A stretch of 64,000 bases of DNA. It comes from Janibacter melonis (GTDB taxonomy: Bacteria > Actinomycetota > Actinomycetes > Actinomycetales > Dermatophilaceae). Position 1 is the first letter of the stretch; each line of letters begins with the position of its first letter. Below the pieces are notes generated by a model, which saw only the letters and a list, made by a program, of their open reading frames with translations, was not told where the DNA came from and did no database searches. The translations under genes were made by a program, and so were the position numbers. Shown here piece by piece: positions 52,881-62,859 of this stretch. The DNA lies in the NCBI RefSeq assembly GCF_020567375.1, contig NZ_JAJBZM010000002.1, forward strand, positions 455,036 to 519,035, read 5' to 3'.

Positions 52881-53229
52881 GGGGCGGGGGCGGGACGGCG
52901 CCGGGGGCCCTGGTGGTGCCCGCCGCGCGGGGCCGGTCGACGAGGACGGCGCCGAGCAGCAGGCCGAAGGTCACGAGCGTGAGGATCGTCTGGGGGGCCG
53001 AGAGGATCCACCACGGCAGGCCCGTCCGGTACAGGCGCGGGGTGGCGAGGACGGAGATCACCTGCCACATCTGCGAGACCAGCATCATCACGCCGGCGCC
53101 GGCGAGCAGCTGCCACCACCGGCCGGAGTCGCGGCGCATGAGCGCCACGGCGATCATGCCCGCCCCGAGCAGCAGGAACGGCGCGGACCACATGAACCAG
53201 CGCGTGATCTCGTGGAGGTGGATGCCCAT
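52873..53229 (-). CDS. Small multi-pass membrane protein
   Basis: 118 residues with three membrane segments (about 12-32, 40-60, 72-98) and a Pro/Ala-rich tail. No family recognised. ATG at 53229 follows TACGAT (complement of 53237-53242) by 7 nt, giving a leaderless transcript that also carries the amidotransferase gene. Confidence 0.65.
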   Translation of the reverse strand: MGIHLHEITRWFMWSAPFLLLGAGMIAVALMRRDSGRWWQLLAGAGVMMLVSQMWQVISVLATPRLYRTGLPWWILSAPQTILTLVTFGLLLGAVLVDRPRAAGTTRAPGAVPPPPRA

Positions 53230-53358
53230 GGCCGCGATCGTAGGCCGCGGGGGCGGGCCGTGCCCGCCGGTCCGGCGACGGGGTCGGACCCGCCCGCCCG
53301 TGGCCACCCCCTTCGCGACAAGATGGGGGCAGACCACCCGCCCGAGCAAGGAGTCCAC

Positions 53359-54447
53359 ATGCCGCAGACCGTCAAGGCCGTCATCGCCCGCACGAAGGGG
53401 GCCGACGTCGAGCTCGTCGACATCGTCGTGCCCGACCCCGGACCGGGGGAGGCGGTGGTCGCGATCCAGTCGTGCGGGGTCTGCCACACCGACCTCCACT
53501 ACCGCGAAGGGGGGATCAACGACGAGTTCCCCTTCCTCCTCGGCCACGAGGCCGCCGGTGTCGTCGAGGCCGTCGGCGACGGGGTCACCGAGGTCGCGCC
53601 CGGCGACTTCGTCGTCCTCAACTGGCGCGCCGTCTGCGGGCAGTGCCGCGCCTGCGCCAAGGGCCAGCCGTGGTACTGCTTCGCGACGCACAACGCCGAG
53701 CAGAAGATGACCATCGCCGAGACCGGCGAGGAGCTCACCCCGGCGCTCGGGATCGGGGCCTTCGCCGAGAAGACGCTCGTCGCCGCCGGCCAGTGCACGA
53801 AGGTCGACCCCGACGCCGACGCGGCAGCCGTGGGCCTGCTCGGCTGCGGTGTCATGGCCGGCTTCGGCGCGGCCGTCAACACCGGTGGCGTGACCCGCGG
53901 CGACTCGGTCGCGGTCATCGGCTGCGGCGGTGTCGGCGACGCGGCCATCGCCGGCGCGCACGTCGCCGGTGCGACGACGATCATCGCCGTCGACGTCGAC
54001 GACCGGAAGCTCGAGACCGCCAAGGGCTTCGGCGCGACGCACACCGTCAACGGCAAGGACGAGGACGTCGTCGAGCGGATCCGCGAGCTCACCGGCGGCT
54101 TCGGCGCCGACGTCGTCGTCGAGGCGGTGGGCCGTCCCGAGACCTACGAGCAGGCCTTCTACGCGCGCGACCTCGCCGGCACCGTCGTCCTCGTCGGCGT
54201 CCCGACGCCCGACCTCGAGGTCACGCTGCCCCTCATCGAGATCTTCGGGCGCGGCGGCGCGCTGAAGTCGAGCTGGTACGGCGACTGCCTGCCCAGCCGC
54301 GACTTCCCGATGCTCGTCGACCTCTACCGCCAGGGACGCTTCGACCTCGACGCCTTCGTCACCGAGCGGATCGGCATCGAGGACGTCGAGGCCGCCTTCG
54401 CCAAGATGCACTCCGGCGAGGTCCTGCGCTCGGTGGTGACGATCTGA
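53359..54447 (+). CDS. mscR: S-(hydroxymethyl)mycothiol dehydrogenase
   Basis: 362 residues, zinc-dependent medium-chain alcohol dehydrogenase. Catalytic zinc site [10 protein letters not shown] and GHEAAG, structural zinc Cys cluster [15 protein letters not shown], and NAD motif [13 protein letters not shown]. The sequence is of the mycothiol-dependent formaldehyde dehydrogenase (MscR/AdhE2) type; it oxidises the formaldehyde-mycothiol adduct. ATG at 53359 with AAGGAG 5 nt upstream. Stop overlaps the MBL gene by one base (TGATG), the usual detoxification pair. Confidence 0.92.
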   Translation: MPQTVKAVIARTKGADVELVDIVVPDPGPGEAVVAIQSCGVCHTDLHYREGGINDEFPFLLGHEAAGVVEAVGDGVTEVAPGDFVVLNWRAVCGQCRACAKGQPWYCFATHNAEQKMTIAETGEELTPALGIGAFAEKTLVAAGQCTKVDPDADAAAVGLLGCGVMAGFGAAVNTGGVTRGDSVAVIGCGGVGDAAIAGAHVAGATTIIAVDVDDRKLETAKGFGATHTVNGKDEDVVERIRELTGGFGADVVVEAVGRPETYEQAFYARDLAGTVVLVGVPTPDLEVTLPLIEIFGRGGALKSSWYGDCLPSRDFPMLVDLYRQGRFDLDAFVTERIGIEDVEAAFAKMHSGEVLRSVVTI

Positions 54448-55097
54448 TGGCCGAGCAGCAGCTGCCCACCTCGCCGATGGGGGTCCGCGTCGAGCGGGTC
54501 CTCACCTCGGGGACCTTCGAGCTCGACGGGGGCTCGTGGGAGGTCGAGAACAACGTGTGGGTCATCGGCGACGACGAGCAGTGCGTCGTCGTCGACGCCG
54601 GCCACCAGGCCGGGCCGATCCGCGACGCCGTCGGCGACCGGACCCTCGACGCGATCATCTGCACCCACGCGCACAACGACCACGTCGACGTCGCCGTCGA
54701 GCTCGCCGAGGCGCTCGGGGCCCCGATCTGGGTGCACCCGAAGGAGCGCGAGCTGTGGGAGATGACCTACCCGCAGCGGGTGCCCGACGCCGACCTGTCC
54801 GACGGGCAGGTCATCGTCGTCGGGGACCTCGAGATGCACGTCATCCACACGCCCGGGCACTCGCCGGGAGCGTGCTGCCTCTACCTGCCGGCGCTCGGGC
54901 TGCTCGTCTCGGGCGACACGCTCTTCAACGGCGGTCCCGGGGCGACGGGACGCTCGTACTCCGACTTCGGGACCATCGTCGAGTCCATCACCGAACGCCT
55001 GCTCACCCTGCCCGACGAGACCGTCGTCCTCACCGGACACGGCGACTCCACGACGATCGGCGCCGAGGCCGCCGGCCGGGACAGCTGGGGCGAGTAG
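54447..55097 (+). CDS. MBL-fold metallohydrolase, partner of mscR
   Basis: 216 residues. Metallo-beta-lactamase fold with H74-x-H76-x-D78-H79 (THAHNDHVD), later HTPGHSPG and SGDTLF. In mycothiol bacteria the protein encoded after mscR is thought to hydrolyse the S-formyl-mycothiol product, parallel to S-formylglutathione hydrolase. Coupled to mscR by TGATG. Confidence 0.88.
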   Translation: MAEQQLPTSPMGVRVERVLTSGTFELDGGSWEVENNVWVIGDDEQCVVVDAGHQAGPIRDAVGDRTLDAIICTHAHNDHVDVAVELAEALGAPIWVHPKERELWEMTYPQRVPDADLSDGQVIVVGDLEMHVIHTPGHSPGACCLYLPALGLLVSGDTLFNGGPGATGRSYSDFGTIVESITERLLTLPDETVVLTGHGDSTTIGAEAAGRDSWGE

Positions 55098-55108
55098 CCC
55101 CCTTCGCC

Positions 55109-55162
55109 GGTCGGGGTGCGACGGCGGGGTCGCCTCCTGTGCTGGTCGAGGTGCGACGGAGG
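55109..55162. repeat. Direct repeat of intergenic GGTCGAGGTG-type element
   Basis: GGTCGGGGTGCGACGGCGG (55109-55127) and GGTCGAGGTGCGACGGAGG (55144-55162), two differences, in the gap after the MBL gene. Related to the arms at 36617-36664. Confidence 0.65.
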
Positions 55163-55199
55163 AGCCTCGATACCACCGGCGCACGTCCGCCCGGTGCCC

Positions 55200-55259
55200 G
55201 ACGGCGATGTGTGCGCCTGGTACGCGACATACCCCGTGCCAGGTGCAGGTATCGCCGTC
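55200..55259 (+). other. Two-helix structured element
   Basis: Outer helix GACGGCGAT / ATCGCCGTC (55200-55208 with 55251-55259), symmetric 4-nt internal loops, then a 12-bp inner helix (55213-55224 with 55235-55246) containing two G-U pairs and a 10-nt loop. The G-U pairs favour the plus strand as the RNA strand. It is 103 nt past the MBL gene. Confidence 0.5.
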
Positions 55260-55280
55260 AGGCGGGGCGGTGGAGCATGA

Positions 55281-55315
55281 CGAAGGCCCCCGCGTCAGGG
55301 ACGTGGGGGCCTTCG
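55281..55315. terminator. Terminator of fru-ptsH operon
   Basis: CGAAGGCCCCCGCGTC / GACGTGGGGGCCTTCG, 16-bp stem with one mismatch or wobble and a 3-nt loop, 11 nt past the ptsH stop. Confidence 0.85.
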
Positions 55316-55325
55316 CCGTGCGGGG

Positions 55326-55586
55326 TCACTCCGCGTCGAGGTCCTGACGCACGAGGTCGGCGATGACGTCGACGGCCTCCTGGCTGTCGGACTCGACGGT
55401 GACCTCGGTGCCCTTCTCGGCACCCAGGGTCATGATGAGCAGCGCGGAGGCGGCGTCCACCGGCTCCTCGCCGTCGACCGCGAGGGTGACCTCGGCGTCG
55501 AGGGCCTCGGCCCGCTCGGCGATGATCCCGGCGGGGCGGGCGTGCAGTCCGACGGCGGAGCCGACGACGACCTTCGTGCTGGGCAT
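55326..55586 (-). CDS. ptsH: Phosphocarrier protein HPr
   Basis: 86 residues with the phosphorylated His at position 15 (GLHARPA) and a Ser at 47 in the regulatory-site region (DAASALLIM). Passes phosphate from enzyme I to FruA. GAGGAG before the ATG. Last gene of fruR-fruK-fruA-ptsH, 18 nt after fruA. Confidence 0.97.
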   Translation of the reverse strand: MPSTKVVVGSAVGLHARPAGIIAERAEALDAEVTLAVDGEEPVDAASALLIMTLGAEKGTEVTVESDSQEAVDVIADLVRQDLDAE

Positions 55587-55604
55587 GTGGTGTCTCCTCG
55601 GGGG

Positions 55605-57698
55605 TCAGGCCGCGGCGGTCGCGGGCTCGGGGGTGGTGCTCGACGCGGCCGGCTGGCCGCGCTTCCAGACCTGCTTGAGCGCGAGCACGCTCACGCATGC
55701 CACGACCGTACCGATGGCGATGGCCAGGGCGAAGAGCAGGAAGCGGTCGATGGCGAAGAAGACGAAGATCCCGCCGTGCGGGGCGCGGGAGGCCGCGCCG
55801 AAGATCATCGACAGCGCGCCGGTGACGGCGCCGCCGAGCATCATCGAGGGGATGACGCGCAGCGGGTCGGCCGCGGCGAAGGGGATGGCCCCCTCGGAGA
55901 TGAAGGACGCGCCGAGCAGCCAGGCCGCGCGACCGTTCTCCTTCTCCTGCTTGCTGAAGAGGGCCGGGCGGATCGTCGTCGCGAGCGCCAGGGCGATCGG
56001 GGGGACCATGCCGGCGGCCATGACGGCAGCCATGATCTTCAGCGAGGCGGGGTTGTCGGGGTTGAGACCGGTCGTGGCGAAGAGGTAAGCCGCCTTGTTG
56101 ACCGGACCGCCGAGGTCGAAGCACATCATCAGGCCCAGGACGATGCCGAGGACTGCCAGCGAGCTGCCGGTCATGCCGTTGAGCGTGTCGGTGAGGCCCT
56201 CGGTGATCGCCGCGAGCGGGCGGGCGAGGAAGAGGTACATGAGGCCGCCGACGACGAGCGAGGTGGCCAGCGGGATGATGACGACCGGCATGAGCCCGGC
56301 GAGCCAGCGCGGCGGCCGCAGCGTCGTGAACCAGTACGCGACGAGGCCGGCGAGCAGACCGCCGACGAGGCCGCCGATGAAGCCCGCGCCGGTGGCGACG
56401 GCGACGGCGCCGGCGACGAAGCCGGGGGCGATCCCGGGCCGGTCGGCCAGGCCGAAGGCGATGTAGCCGGCCAGGGCCGGGACGAGGAAGCCGAAGGCGA
56501 GCCCGCCGAGGGTGAAGAGGACCGCGCCGATGTAGGTCATGAGCGCCGACCCGAAGAGGGCGTGCTCGCCCGCGGCCGGCAGGTCGGTCAGGCTGTTGCC
56601 GGAGACGATGTCGCCGGCGGTGCCGGTGATGTCGTAGCCGCCGAAGAGGAAGCCGAGCGCGATGAGCAGACCGCCCGCGGCGACGAAGGGGATCATGTAG
56701 CTGACCCCCGTCATGAGCGCCTGCTGGATCCGCTTGCCCCAGCCGAGCTGGCGACCGGTGGACCCGATCACCTCGTCCCCGCTGCCGCTCGCCGCGGCGA
56801 CGCGCGGGGCGGAGGGGTTGTCGGCGGCCGCGACGGCCTCGTCGAGCATGACGCCGGGCTCGTTGATGGCCCGCTTGACGCCCGACTCGACGACCGGCTT
56901 GCCGGCGAAGCGCTCACGGCCCTTGACGCCCACGTCGGTCGCGAAGATCACGGCGTCGGCGGCGGCGATCTGCTCCGCCGAGAGGGGGTCGGTGACCGAG
57001 CTGCCCTGGGGCTCGACGTGGACGTCGATGCCCTTCTCCTGGCCGGAGGCGACGAGGTAGTCGGCAGCCATGTAGGTGTGCGCGATGCCCGTCGGGCAGG
57101 CGGTCACGGCGACGACCGAGCGGCGGCGGACCGGCTCGGCGGAGGTGACGGCCGCCGCGGCAGGGGCTGCGGCGGCCGCACCGGCCGTGGTGCTCCCCGT
57201 CGTGCTCGACGCGGGGGCGGACCCCCCTTCGGGGGCCGGGCTGACGACGCCCTCGACGAGCGCGACGACCTCGGCGTCGCTGCCGGCGGCGCGCAGCGAG
57301 GCGACGAAGTCCTTCTTGACCATCGCGCGGGCGAGCTTGGTGAGCAGCTTCATGTGGTCGCTGCCCCCGCCCTCGGGCGCGGCGATGAGGAAGACGAGGT
57401 CGGCGGGGCCGTCCTTCGCGCCGAAGTCGACGGGGGGCGAGAGCCGGGCGAAGGCGAGCGAGCCCTGCGTCACCGCGGCGGAGCGGCAGTGCGGGATCGC
57501 GATGCCGCCCGGCAGACCGGTGGCCGACTTCTCCTCGCGGGCCATCGCGTCGGCGACGAGCCCCTCGGTCGAGGTGGCGCGGCCGGCGTCGGCGACGAGG
57601 CCGGCGAGAGCGGCGATGACCTCGTCCTTGCTCGCCCCGAGGGGCTGGTCGAGGCGGACGAGGTCCGTGGTGATGAGGTCTGGTGACGGCGTTGTCAT
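55605..57698 (-). CDS. fruA: Fructose-specific PTS enzyme IIABC
   Basis: 697 residues, three PTS domains in one chain: EIIA (about 1-150, H70 in GIAIPHCRS), Ala-rich linker (150-190), EIIB (about 192-295, C201 in VTACPTGIAHT) and membrane EIIC (about 325-675, about eight to ten segments). Imports fructose as fructose-1-phosphate. ATG at 57698; fruK lies 40 nt upstream in the operon. Confidence 0.96.
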   Translation of the reverse strand: MTTPSPDLITTDLVRLDQPLGASKDEVIAALAGLVADAGRATSTEGLVADAMAREEKSATGLPGGIAIPHCRSAAVTQGSLAFARLSPPVDFGAKDGPADLVFLIAAPEGGGSDHMKLLTKLARAMVKKDFVASLRAAGSDAEVVALVEGVVSPAPEGGSAPASSTTGSTTAGAAAAAPAAAAVTSAEPVRRRSVVAVTACPTGIAHTYMAADYLVASGQEKGIDVHVEPQGSSVTDPLSAEQIAAADAVIFATDVGVKGRERFAGKPVVESGVKRAINEPGVMLDEAVAAADNPSAPRVAAASGSGDEVIGSTGRQLGWGKRIQQALMTGVSYMIPFVAAGGLLIALGFLFGGYDITGTAGDIVSGNSLTDLPAAGEHALFGSALMTYIGAVLFTLGGLAFGFLVPALAGYIAFGLADRPGIAPGFVAGAVAVATGAGFIGGLVGGLLAGLVAYWFTTLRPPRWLAGLMPVVIIPLATSLVVGGLMYLFLARPLAAITEGLTDTLNGMTGSSLAVLGIVLGLMMCFDLGGPVNKAAYLFATTGLNPDNPASLKIMAAVMAAGMVPPIALALATTIRPALFSKQEKENGRAAWLLGASFISEGAIPFAAADPLRVIPSMMLGGAVTGALSMIFGAASRAPHGGIFVFFAIDRFLLFALAIAIGTVVACVSVLALKQVWKRGQPAASSTTPEPATAAA

Positions 57699-57738
57699 GA
57701 CTGGCCTTCCATGAGTGGTGCCCCGGGCGGAGCGGGTG

Positions 57739-58701
57739 TCAGAGGTGGATGTCGGAGGTCTCGACCCCGGCGGGGTCGACGTGGTCGGGGCCGGGCAGGC
57801 CGGTACCGGGCAGCTGCGCGGCGGCCGAGCCGTAGGCGACGGCGAGCGCGACGCGGTCGCGCTCGGGCAGGCCCCGCAGGGAGCCGAGGAGGTAGCCGGA
57901 GAGGGCGGAGTCGCCCGCGCCGACGGTGCTGCGGACCGTGATCTTCGGGGCCCGGCCGAACCAGGCGCCCTCGGCGGTGACGAGGACGGCGCCGGAGCCG
58001 CCGAGCGTGGTGAGGACGGCGCCCACGCCCCGCTCGAGGAGCCGGCGGGCGGAGACGACGGTGGGGCGCAGGTCGCCGGCTGCCGCCGCGGCCTCGAGCT
58101 CCTCGGGGTCGCCCCCGCCGAGCTGCGTGAGCTCCTCGGCGTTGGGCTTGAGCAGGTCGGGGGCGGCCTGCGGGCCGGCCTCGGCGAGCGCGAGGAGGGG
58201 GGCGTCGGAGGTGTCGACGGCGACGGAGACGCCGGCCGCGCGCAGCTGCGGCACGAGCCGGGCGTACCAGTCGGTGGGGGCGCCGGGGGGCAGCGAGCCG
58301 CACAGGGCGGCCCAGCGGGACCCAGTCGTGCGCTCGAGCAGGAGGGTCTCGAGGGCCGCGACGTCCTCGGCGCGAAGGGGGGCGCCCGGCTCGTTGAGCT
58401 TCGTCGTCGTGCCGTCGGGCTCGGTGATCGTGAGGTTGGTGCGCACCGGGTGGGCGGTGCGGTGCTCGGCGTACCCGACGCCCGCGGCGTCGAGCAGCCG
58501 GTGCAGCGGGTCCTCGGACCCGACCGGCAGCACCGCGGTCGCCGCGACACCGGCCATCGTCACGACGCGGGCGACGTTGACGCCCTTGCCGCCCGGCTCG
58601 TCGTGGACCTCGGCGAGGCGCAGGACCGCGCCGCGCGACAGCGGCCCGGGCAGGGCGGCCGAGCGGTCGACGCTGGGGTTGGCGGTGAAGGTGGTGATCA
58701 T
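57739..58701 (-). CDS. fruK: 1-phosphofructokinase
   Basis: 320 residues, PfkB/ribokinase fold: NPSVDR start, GGKGVNVARV signature, and the C-terminal catalytic STVGAGDSALSGYL with the base Asp. Makes fructose-1,6-bisphosphate. ATG overlaps the fruR stop (ATGA). Confidence 0.95.
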   Translation of the reverse strand: MITTFTANPSVDRSAALPGPLSRGAVLRLAEVHDEPGGKGVNVARVVTMAGVAATAVLPVGSEDPLHRLLDAAGVGYAEHRTAHPVRTNLTITEPDGTTTKLNEPGAPLRAEDVAALETLLLERTTGSRWAALCGSLPPGAPTDWYARLVPQLRAAGVSVAVDTSDAPLLALAEAGPQAAPDLLKPNAEELTQLGGGDPEELEAAAAAGDLRPTVVSARRLLERGVGAVLTTLGGSGAVLVTAEGAWFGRAPKITVRSTVGAGDSALSGYLLGSLRGLPERDRVALAVAYGSAAAQLPGTGLPGPDHVDPAGVETSDIHL

Positions 58702-59465
58702 GCGATGACGACCTCGATCCCGGTCTGCTCGAGTGCGGCGACGGTACGGACGTCGACGTCGCGGTCGGTGACGAGCACGTCGACGTCGGACAGGCGGGCG
58801 AAGGAGTAGAGCAGCTCGCGCCCGACCTTCGAGGAGTCGACGAGGGCGACGACGGTGCGCGCGGCCAATCGCATGGCCCGCTTGACCGAGGCCTCGCTCT
58901 GGTCGGGCGTGGACAGGCCGTGCTCGACGGTCAGCCCGTCGGAGCCGAGGAAGGCGACGTCGGTGCGCAGGCGCTGCAGCTGGCGCACCCCGGTCTCGCC
59001 GACGGTCGCCTGGGTGACCCCGCGGACGCGGCCACCGAGGAGGTGGACCTCGCCCGGGTGGTCGCTCGCGAGCTGGGCGGAGATCGGCACGGAGTTGGTG
59101 ACGACGAGCAGCTCGGGGCGGGGCGGGAGCGCGGCGGCCAGCTGGGCGGTCGTCGTGCCGGCGTCGAGGACGATCGAGGTGCGCCCCTGCGGGATGAGGG
59201 CGAGGGCGGCCTGGCCGATACGGGCCTTGGCCTCCGAGCTGACCTCGGCGCGGTGGTCGACGCTCGCCTCGCGGCCGGAGGTCTCGTCGACGGGGACGGC
59301 GCCGCCGTGCACCCGGCGCACGAGGCCCTGGGTGGCGAGGGCGTCGAGGTCGCGGCGCACCGTCTCGGGCGCGACGTCGAGCTCGGCCGCGAGCGCGGTG
59401 ACGACGACTCGACCGTCCCGGCGGGCGAGGTCGGCGATGAGCTGCTGACGTTCGTCGGCGAACAC
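58698..59465 (-). CDS. fruR: DeoR-family repressor of fructose genes
   Basis: 255 residues from GTG at 59465 with AAGGAGG 6 nt upstream; the longer in-frame start would include the promoter. HTH at about 5-55 (RQQLIADLARRDGRVVVTALAAELDVAPETVRRDLD is the region) and a sugar-phosphate-binding DeoRC domain (SIVLDAGTTTAQLA; FLGSDGL). Expected effector fructose-1-phosphate. First gene of the operon and divergent from ptsI. Confidence 0.92.
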   Translation of the reverse strand: MFADERQQLIADLARRDGRVVVTALAAELDVAPETVRRDLDALATQGLVRRVHGGAVPVDETSGREASVDHRAEVSSEAKARIGQAALALIPQGRTSIVLDAGTTTAQLAAALPPRPELLVVTNSVPISAQLASDHPGEVHLLGGRVRGVTQATVGETGVRQLQRLRTDVAFLGSDGLTVEHGLSTPDQSEASVKRAMRLAARTVVALVDSSKVGRELLYSFARLSDVDVLVTDRDVDVRTVAALEQTGIEVVIA

Positions 59466-59531
59466 GACGCCTCCTTGCGTGTGCGGCGGCCGGGGGTGTC
59501 CCGGGCGAGAGTCCGAAACGGTCACCGGTTG

Positions 59532-59578
59532 TGCCCGTTCGTGTGGACTTAGGGAGATTTGTATGCCCGTATGTGTGG
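59532..59578. promoter_or_regulatory. Candidate FruR operators between fruR and ptsI
   Basis: TGCCCGTTCGTGTGG (59532-59546) and TGCCCGTATGTGTGG (59564-59578): direct repeats of 15 bp with two differences, 32 bp apart (about three helical turns), in the 200-bp divergent promoter region. Confidence 0.65.
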
Positions 59579-59665
59579 CTTTGTCAAGGGTTGGGGAGTA
59601 AGGTCGGGCTCACGACCCTCAACGGCGCCGTCGTCGGCGCCGACCTGTGACCTCACGGAGGCGAG

Positions 59666-61363
59666 ATGACGACGACGTCCGAGACCGCGACGAGCCCCAC
59701 GGCCGTCCAGGGCACCGGTGTGGTGCCCGGGGTGGCCTACGCCCGGGCCGTGTGGGCCAAGCCCCAGCCGGAGGTGCCGGTGCGCACCGAGGAGGTGCCC
59801 GCCGAGCAGCGCGACGCCGAGGTCGAGCGTCTCGTCGCCGCGGCCGACGCCGTCGCCTCGCGGCTCGAGGAGCGCGCCGGGCGCGTCACCGGGGTCGCCG
59901 CCGAGGTGCTCAGCGCGACCGCCGGTCTCGCCCGCGACAAGGGCTGGATCGCCGAGGCGCGCAAGCGCGTGACGAAGGGGGCGGACGCCACCGCCGCGAC
60001 CGTCGGCGCCGTCGACCACTTCGTCGCCCTCTTCGAGAAGCTCGGGGGCGTCATGGCCGAGCGCACCACCGACCTGCGCGACATCCGCTCGCGGGTCGTC
60101 GCCGAGCTCGAGGGGCTGCCCGAGCCGGGCGTGCCCCACCCCGACCACCCCTTCGTCCTGCTCGCCGAGGACCTCGCGCCGGCCGACACCGCCGACCTCG
60201 ACCCGGCCCTCGTCCAGGCGCTCGTCACCTCGCTCGGCGGGCCGACGAGCCACACGTCGATCATCGCGCGGCAGCGCGGCATCCCGTGCGTCGTCGCCGC
60301 CTCGGGGCTCGACGTCGTCGCCGAGGGGTCCTACGTGCTCGTCGACGGCGAGACCGGTCTGCTCGAGGTGGAGCCGGACGCCGAGCAGGCGCGCTCCCGC
60401 GCCGAGGTCTCCGCGCAGGAGATGGAGCGCGTCCGGGCCTGGCGGGGCCCGGCCGCCACGAGCGACGGGCAGCGCGTCGACCTGCTCGCCAACGTCCAGG
60501 ACGGCGACTCCGCCGCGGTCGCCGCGCGCGGCCAGGCCGAGGGCGTCGGCCTCTTCCGCACCGAGCTGTGCTTCCTCGGCCGGGACACCGAGCCCTCCGT
60601 CGAGCAGCAGGCGAGCATCTACGCCGGGGTCCTGCGCGCCTTCCCCGACGGCAAGGTCGTCACCCGCACCCTCGACGCCGGCTCGGACAAGCCGCTGGCC
60701 TTCGTCACCCAGCCCGACGAGCCCAACCCGGCGCTCGGCGTGCGCGGCGCGCGGATCGTCCAGCTCGACGCCGGCATGATGACCCGTCAGCTCGACGCCC
60801 TCGCGCAGGCGGCCGGCGAGGTCGGCCGTCCGCTCGCCGACACCTGGGTCATGGCCCCGATGATCGCCACGCCGCAGGAGGCCGCCGACTTCGCGGCTCT
60901 CGTGCGCGAGCGCGGGATGAAGCCCGGTGTCATGGTCGAGGTGCCCTCCGTCGCCCTGCAGGCCGAGCAGGTCCTCGAGCACGTCGACTTCCTCTCGATC
61001 GGCACCAACGACCTCTCGCAGTACACGATGGCCGCCGACCGCATGGCACCCTCGCTCGCCGGTCTCACCGACCCGTGGCAGCCCGCGGTCCTGCGCCTCG
61101 TCGCGATGACGGCCGCCGCCGGCACCGCGGCGGGCAAGCCGGTCGGCGTGTGCGGCGAGGCCGCCGCGGACCCGGCGCTCGCCGTCGTCCTCGTCGGTCT
61201 CGGCATCACCTCGCTGTCGATGGCCGGCGGGGCCCTGCCCGGCGTCGGCGCCCGCCTCGCCCAGGTGTCGCGCGAGCAGTGCGCGTCAGCCGCCCGGGCC
61301 GCGCTCGCCGCCTCCTCCCCGGCCCAGGCCCGCGAGGCGGCCACCGCCGCCCTCGCCGGGTGA
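59666..61363 (+). CDS. ptsI: PTS enzyme I (phosphoenolpyruvate-protein phosphotransferase)
   Basis: 565 residues, full length. Phosphorylated H196 in [15 protein letters not shown]-binding TIM-barrel with DAGSDKP and GIGTND-type IGTNDLSQY, and catalytic C496 in [10 protein letters not shown] with ACGGAGG upstream. Divergent from fruRKA-ptsH; the shared operators should coordinate the two units. A terminator follows. Confidence 0.97.
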   Translation: MTTTSETATSPTAVQGTGVVPGVAYARAVWAKPQPEVPVRTEEVPAEQRDAEVERLVAAADAVASRLEERAGRVTGVAAEVLSATAGLARDKGWIAEARKRVTKGADATAATVGAVDHFVALFEKLGGVMAERTTDLRDIRSRVVAELEGLPEPGVPHPDHPFVLLAEDLAPADTADLDPALVQALVTSLGGPTSHTSIIARQRGIPCVVAASGLDVVAEGSYVLVDGETGLLEVEPDAEQARSRAEVSAQEMERVRAWRGPAATSDGQRVDLLANVQDGDSAAVAARGQAEGVGLFRTELCFLGRDTEPSVEQQASIYAGVLRAFPDGKVVTRTLDAGSDKPLAFVTQPDEPNPALGVRGARIVQLDAGMMTRQLDALAQAAGEVGRPLADTWVMAPMIATPQEAADFAALVRERGMKPGVMVEVPSVALQAEQVLEHVDFLSIGTNDLSQYTMAADRMAPSLAGLTDPWQPAVLRLVAMTAAAGTAAGKPVGVCGEAAADPALAVVLVGLGITSLSMAGGALPGVGARLAQVSREQCASAARAALAASSPAQAREAATAALAG

Positions 61364-61366
61364 GCA

Positions 61367-61401
61367 GGGCTGCCCCTGCCCCGCAGTGGCAGGGGCAGCC
61401 C
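61367..61401 (+). terminator. ptsI terminator
   Basis: Perfect 14-bp arms GGGCTGCCCCTGCC / GGCAGGGGCAGCCC with a 7-nt loop, 3 nt after the stop. Confidence 0.88.
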
Positions 61402-61412
61402 CGACCCGCCGG

Positions 61413-61418
61413 TAGCCT
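61413..61418 (+). promoter_or_regulatory. -10 box of cysS
   Basis: TAGCCT ends 7 nt before the GTG at 61426; predicted leaderless. Confidence 0.55.
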
Positions 61419-61425
61419 TGCGCGG

Positions 61426-62859
61426 GTGACTCTTCGCCTGCACGACACCGCGACCCGCGAGCCGCGCGACTTCGAGCCGCTCACCCCTGGCCACGTCGGC
61501 ATGTACATCTGCGGGCTGACCACCCAGGGCGCCCCCCACATCGGCCACCTGCGCTTCGCCGTCGCCTTCGACGTGCTGCGCCGCTGGCTCGTGCGCGGCC
61601 ACGGCTACGACGTCACGCTCGTGCGCAACGTCACCGACATCGACGACAAGATCCTGCGCCGCGCCGCGGACTCCGACGAGCAGTGGTGGGCGCTGTCCTA
61701 CCGCAACGAGCGCCTCACCTCCGAGGCCCTCGACACCCTCGGCGTCCTGCCGGCCACCTACGAGCCGCGCGCCACCGGTCACATCACCGAGATGGTCACC
61801 CTCGTCGAGATGCTCGTCGAGGCGGGCCACGCGTACGCCGCCGAGGACGGCAGCGGCGACGTCTACTTCGACGTGCGCAGCTGGCCGACGTACGGCCAGC
61901 TGTCCAACCAGTCCCTCGACGACATGGTCGCCGCCGACGACGCCGACCCCCGGGGCAAGCGCGACCCCCGAGACTTCGCGCTGTGGAAGGGCGCGAAGAG
62001 CGACGAGCCGGCGACGGCGAGCTGGCCGACCCCCTTCGGCGCGGGTCGTCCCGGCTGGCACCTCGAGTGCTCCGCGATGGCGCGCAAGTACCTCGGCGAC
62101 GCCTTCGACATCCACGGCGGCGGCATCGACCTGCGCTTCCCGCACCACGAGAACGAGCAGGCGCAGTCGCACGCGGCGGGGCTGGGCTTCGCCCAGTACT
62201 GGCTGCACAACGGCTGGGTCACGGTGCGCGGCGAGAAGATGGGCAAGTCCCTCGGCAACGCGCTCGAGGTCTCCGCGCTCACCCGCACCTACGCACCGCT
62301 GACGATCCGCTACTTCCTCACCGCCGCCCATTACCGCTCGATGATCGAGTACCACGAGGGCTCGCTCGAGGAGGCCGGTGCGGCGGTCGAGAGGATCGAG
62401 GGCTTCCTGCGCCGGGCGCTGCCCGACGAGACGACCCTCGAGGCCGACCCGACCGTCGCGATCCCCGACGACTTCGCGGCGTCGATGGACGACGACCTCG
62501 GGGTCGCGGGTGCGCTCGCCGTCGTGCACGAGCACGTGCGCCGCGGCAACATCGCCCTCGACGACGGCGACCGCGAGGAGGCCGCCGTCATCGCCCGCAC
62601 GGTCGTCGCGATGACCGACGTCCTCGGGCTCAACCCCCTCTCGGCCACGTGGGGCCGCGGAGCGGGCAGCACCGACCACGAGCTCGTCGACGCCCTCGAC
62701 GCCCTCGTCCAGCTGCAGGTCGAGACCCGGGAGCAGGCTCGCGCCGCTCGCGACTTCGAGACCGCAGACAAGATCCGTGACGCGTTGACCGCAGCCGGCA
62801 TCACCGTCGAGGACACCGCCCGCGGTGCCCGGTGGAGCCTGGCGAAGAAGGAGAGCTGA
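61426..62859 (+). CDS. cysS: Cysteinyl-tRNA synthetase
   Basis: 477 residues. Zinc/HIGH region [17 protein letters not shown] near residue 30, [11 protein letters not shown] with the zinc Cys, [10 protein letters not shown] and the KMGKSLGN form of KMSKS. Both class I signatures and zinc ligands are present. It could be confused with MshC, but the full C-terminal DALR-like and anticodon domain identifies CysS. GTG fixed by the TAGCCT box. Stop overlaps rlmB (TGATG). Confidence 0.95.
   Translation: MTLRLHDTATREPRDFEPLTPGHVGMYICGLTTQGAPHIGHLRFAVAFDVLRRWLVRGHGYDVTLVRNVTDIDDKILRRAADSDEQWWALSYRNERLTSEALDTLGVLPATYEPRATGHITEMVTLVEMLVEAGHAYAAEDGSGDVYFDVRSWPTYGQLSNQSLDDMVAADDADPRGKRDPRDFALWKGAKSDEPATASWPTPFGAGRPGWHLECSAMARKYLGDAFDIHGGGIDLRFPHHENEQAQSHAAGLGFAQYWLHNGWVTVRGEKMGKSLGNALEVSALTRTYAPLTIRYFLTAAHYRSMIEYHEGSLEEAGAAVERIEGFLRRALPDETTLEADPTVAIPDDFAASMDDDLGVAGALAVVHEHVRRGNIALDDGDREEAAVIARTVVAMTDVLGLNPLSATWGRGAGSTDHELVDALDALVQLQVETREQARAARDFETADKIRDALTAAGITVEDTARGARWSLAKKES

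Noticed and set aside
61426-62859. Mycothiol ligase MshC instead of CysS
   Set aside because: Length and the extra C-terminal domain fit CysS, and the rlmB partner is typical of cysS.
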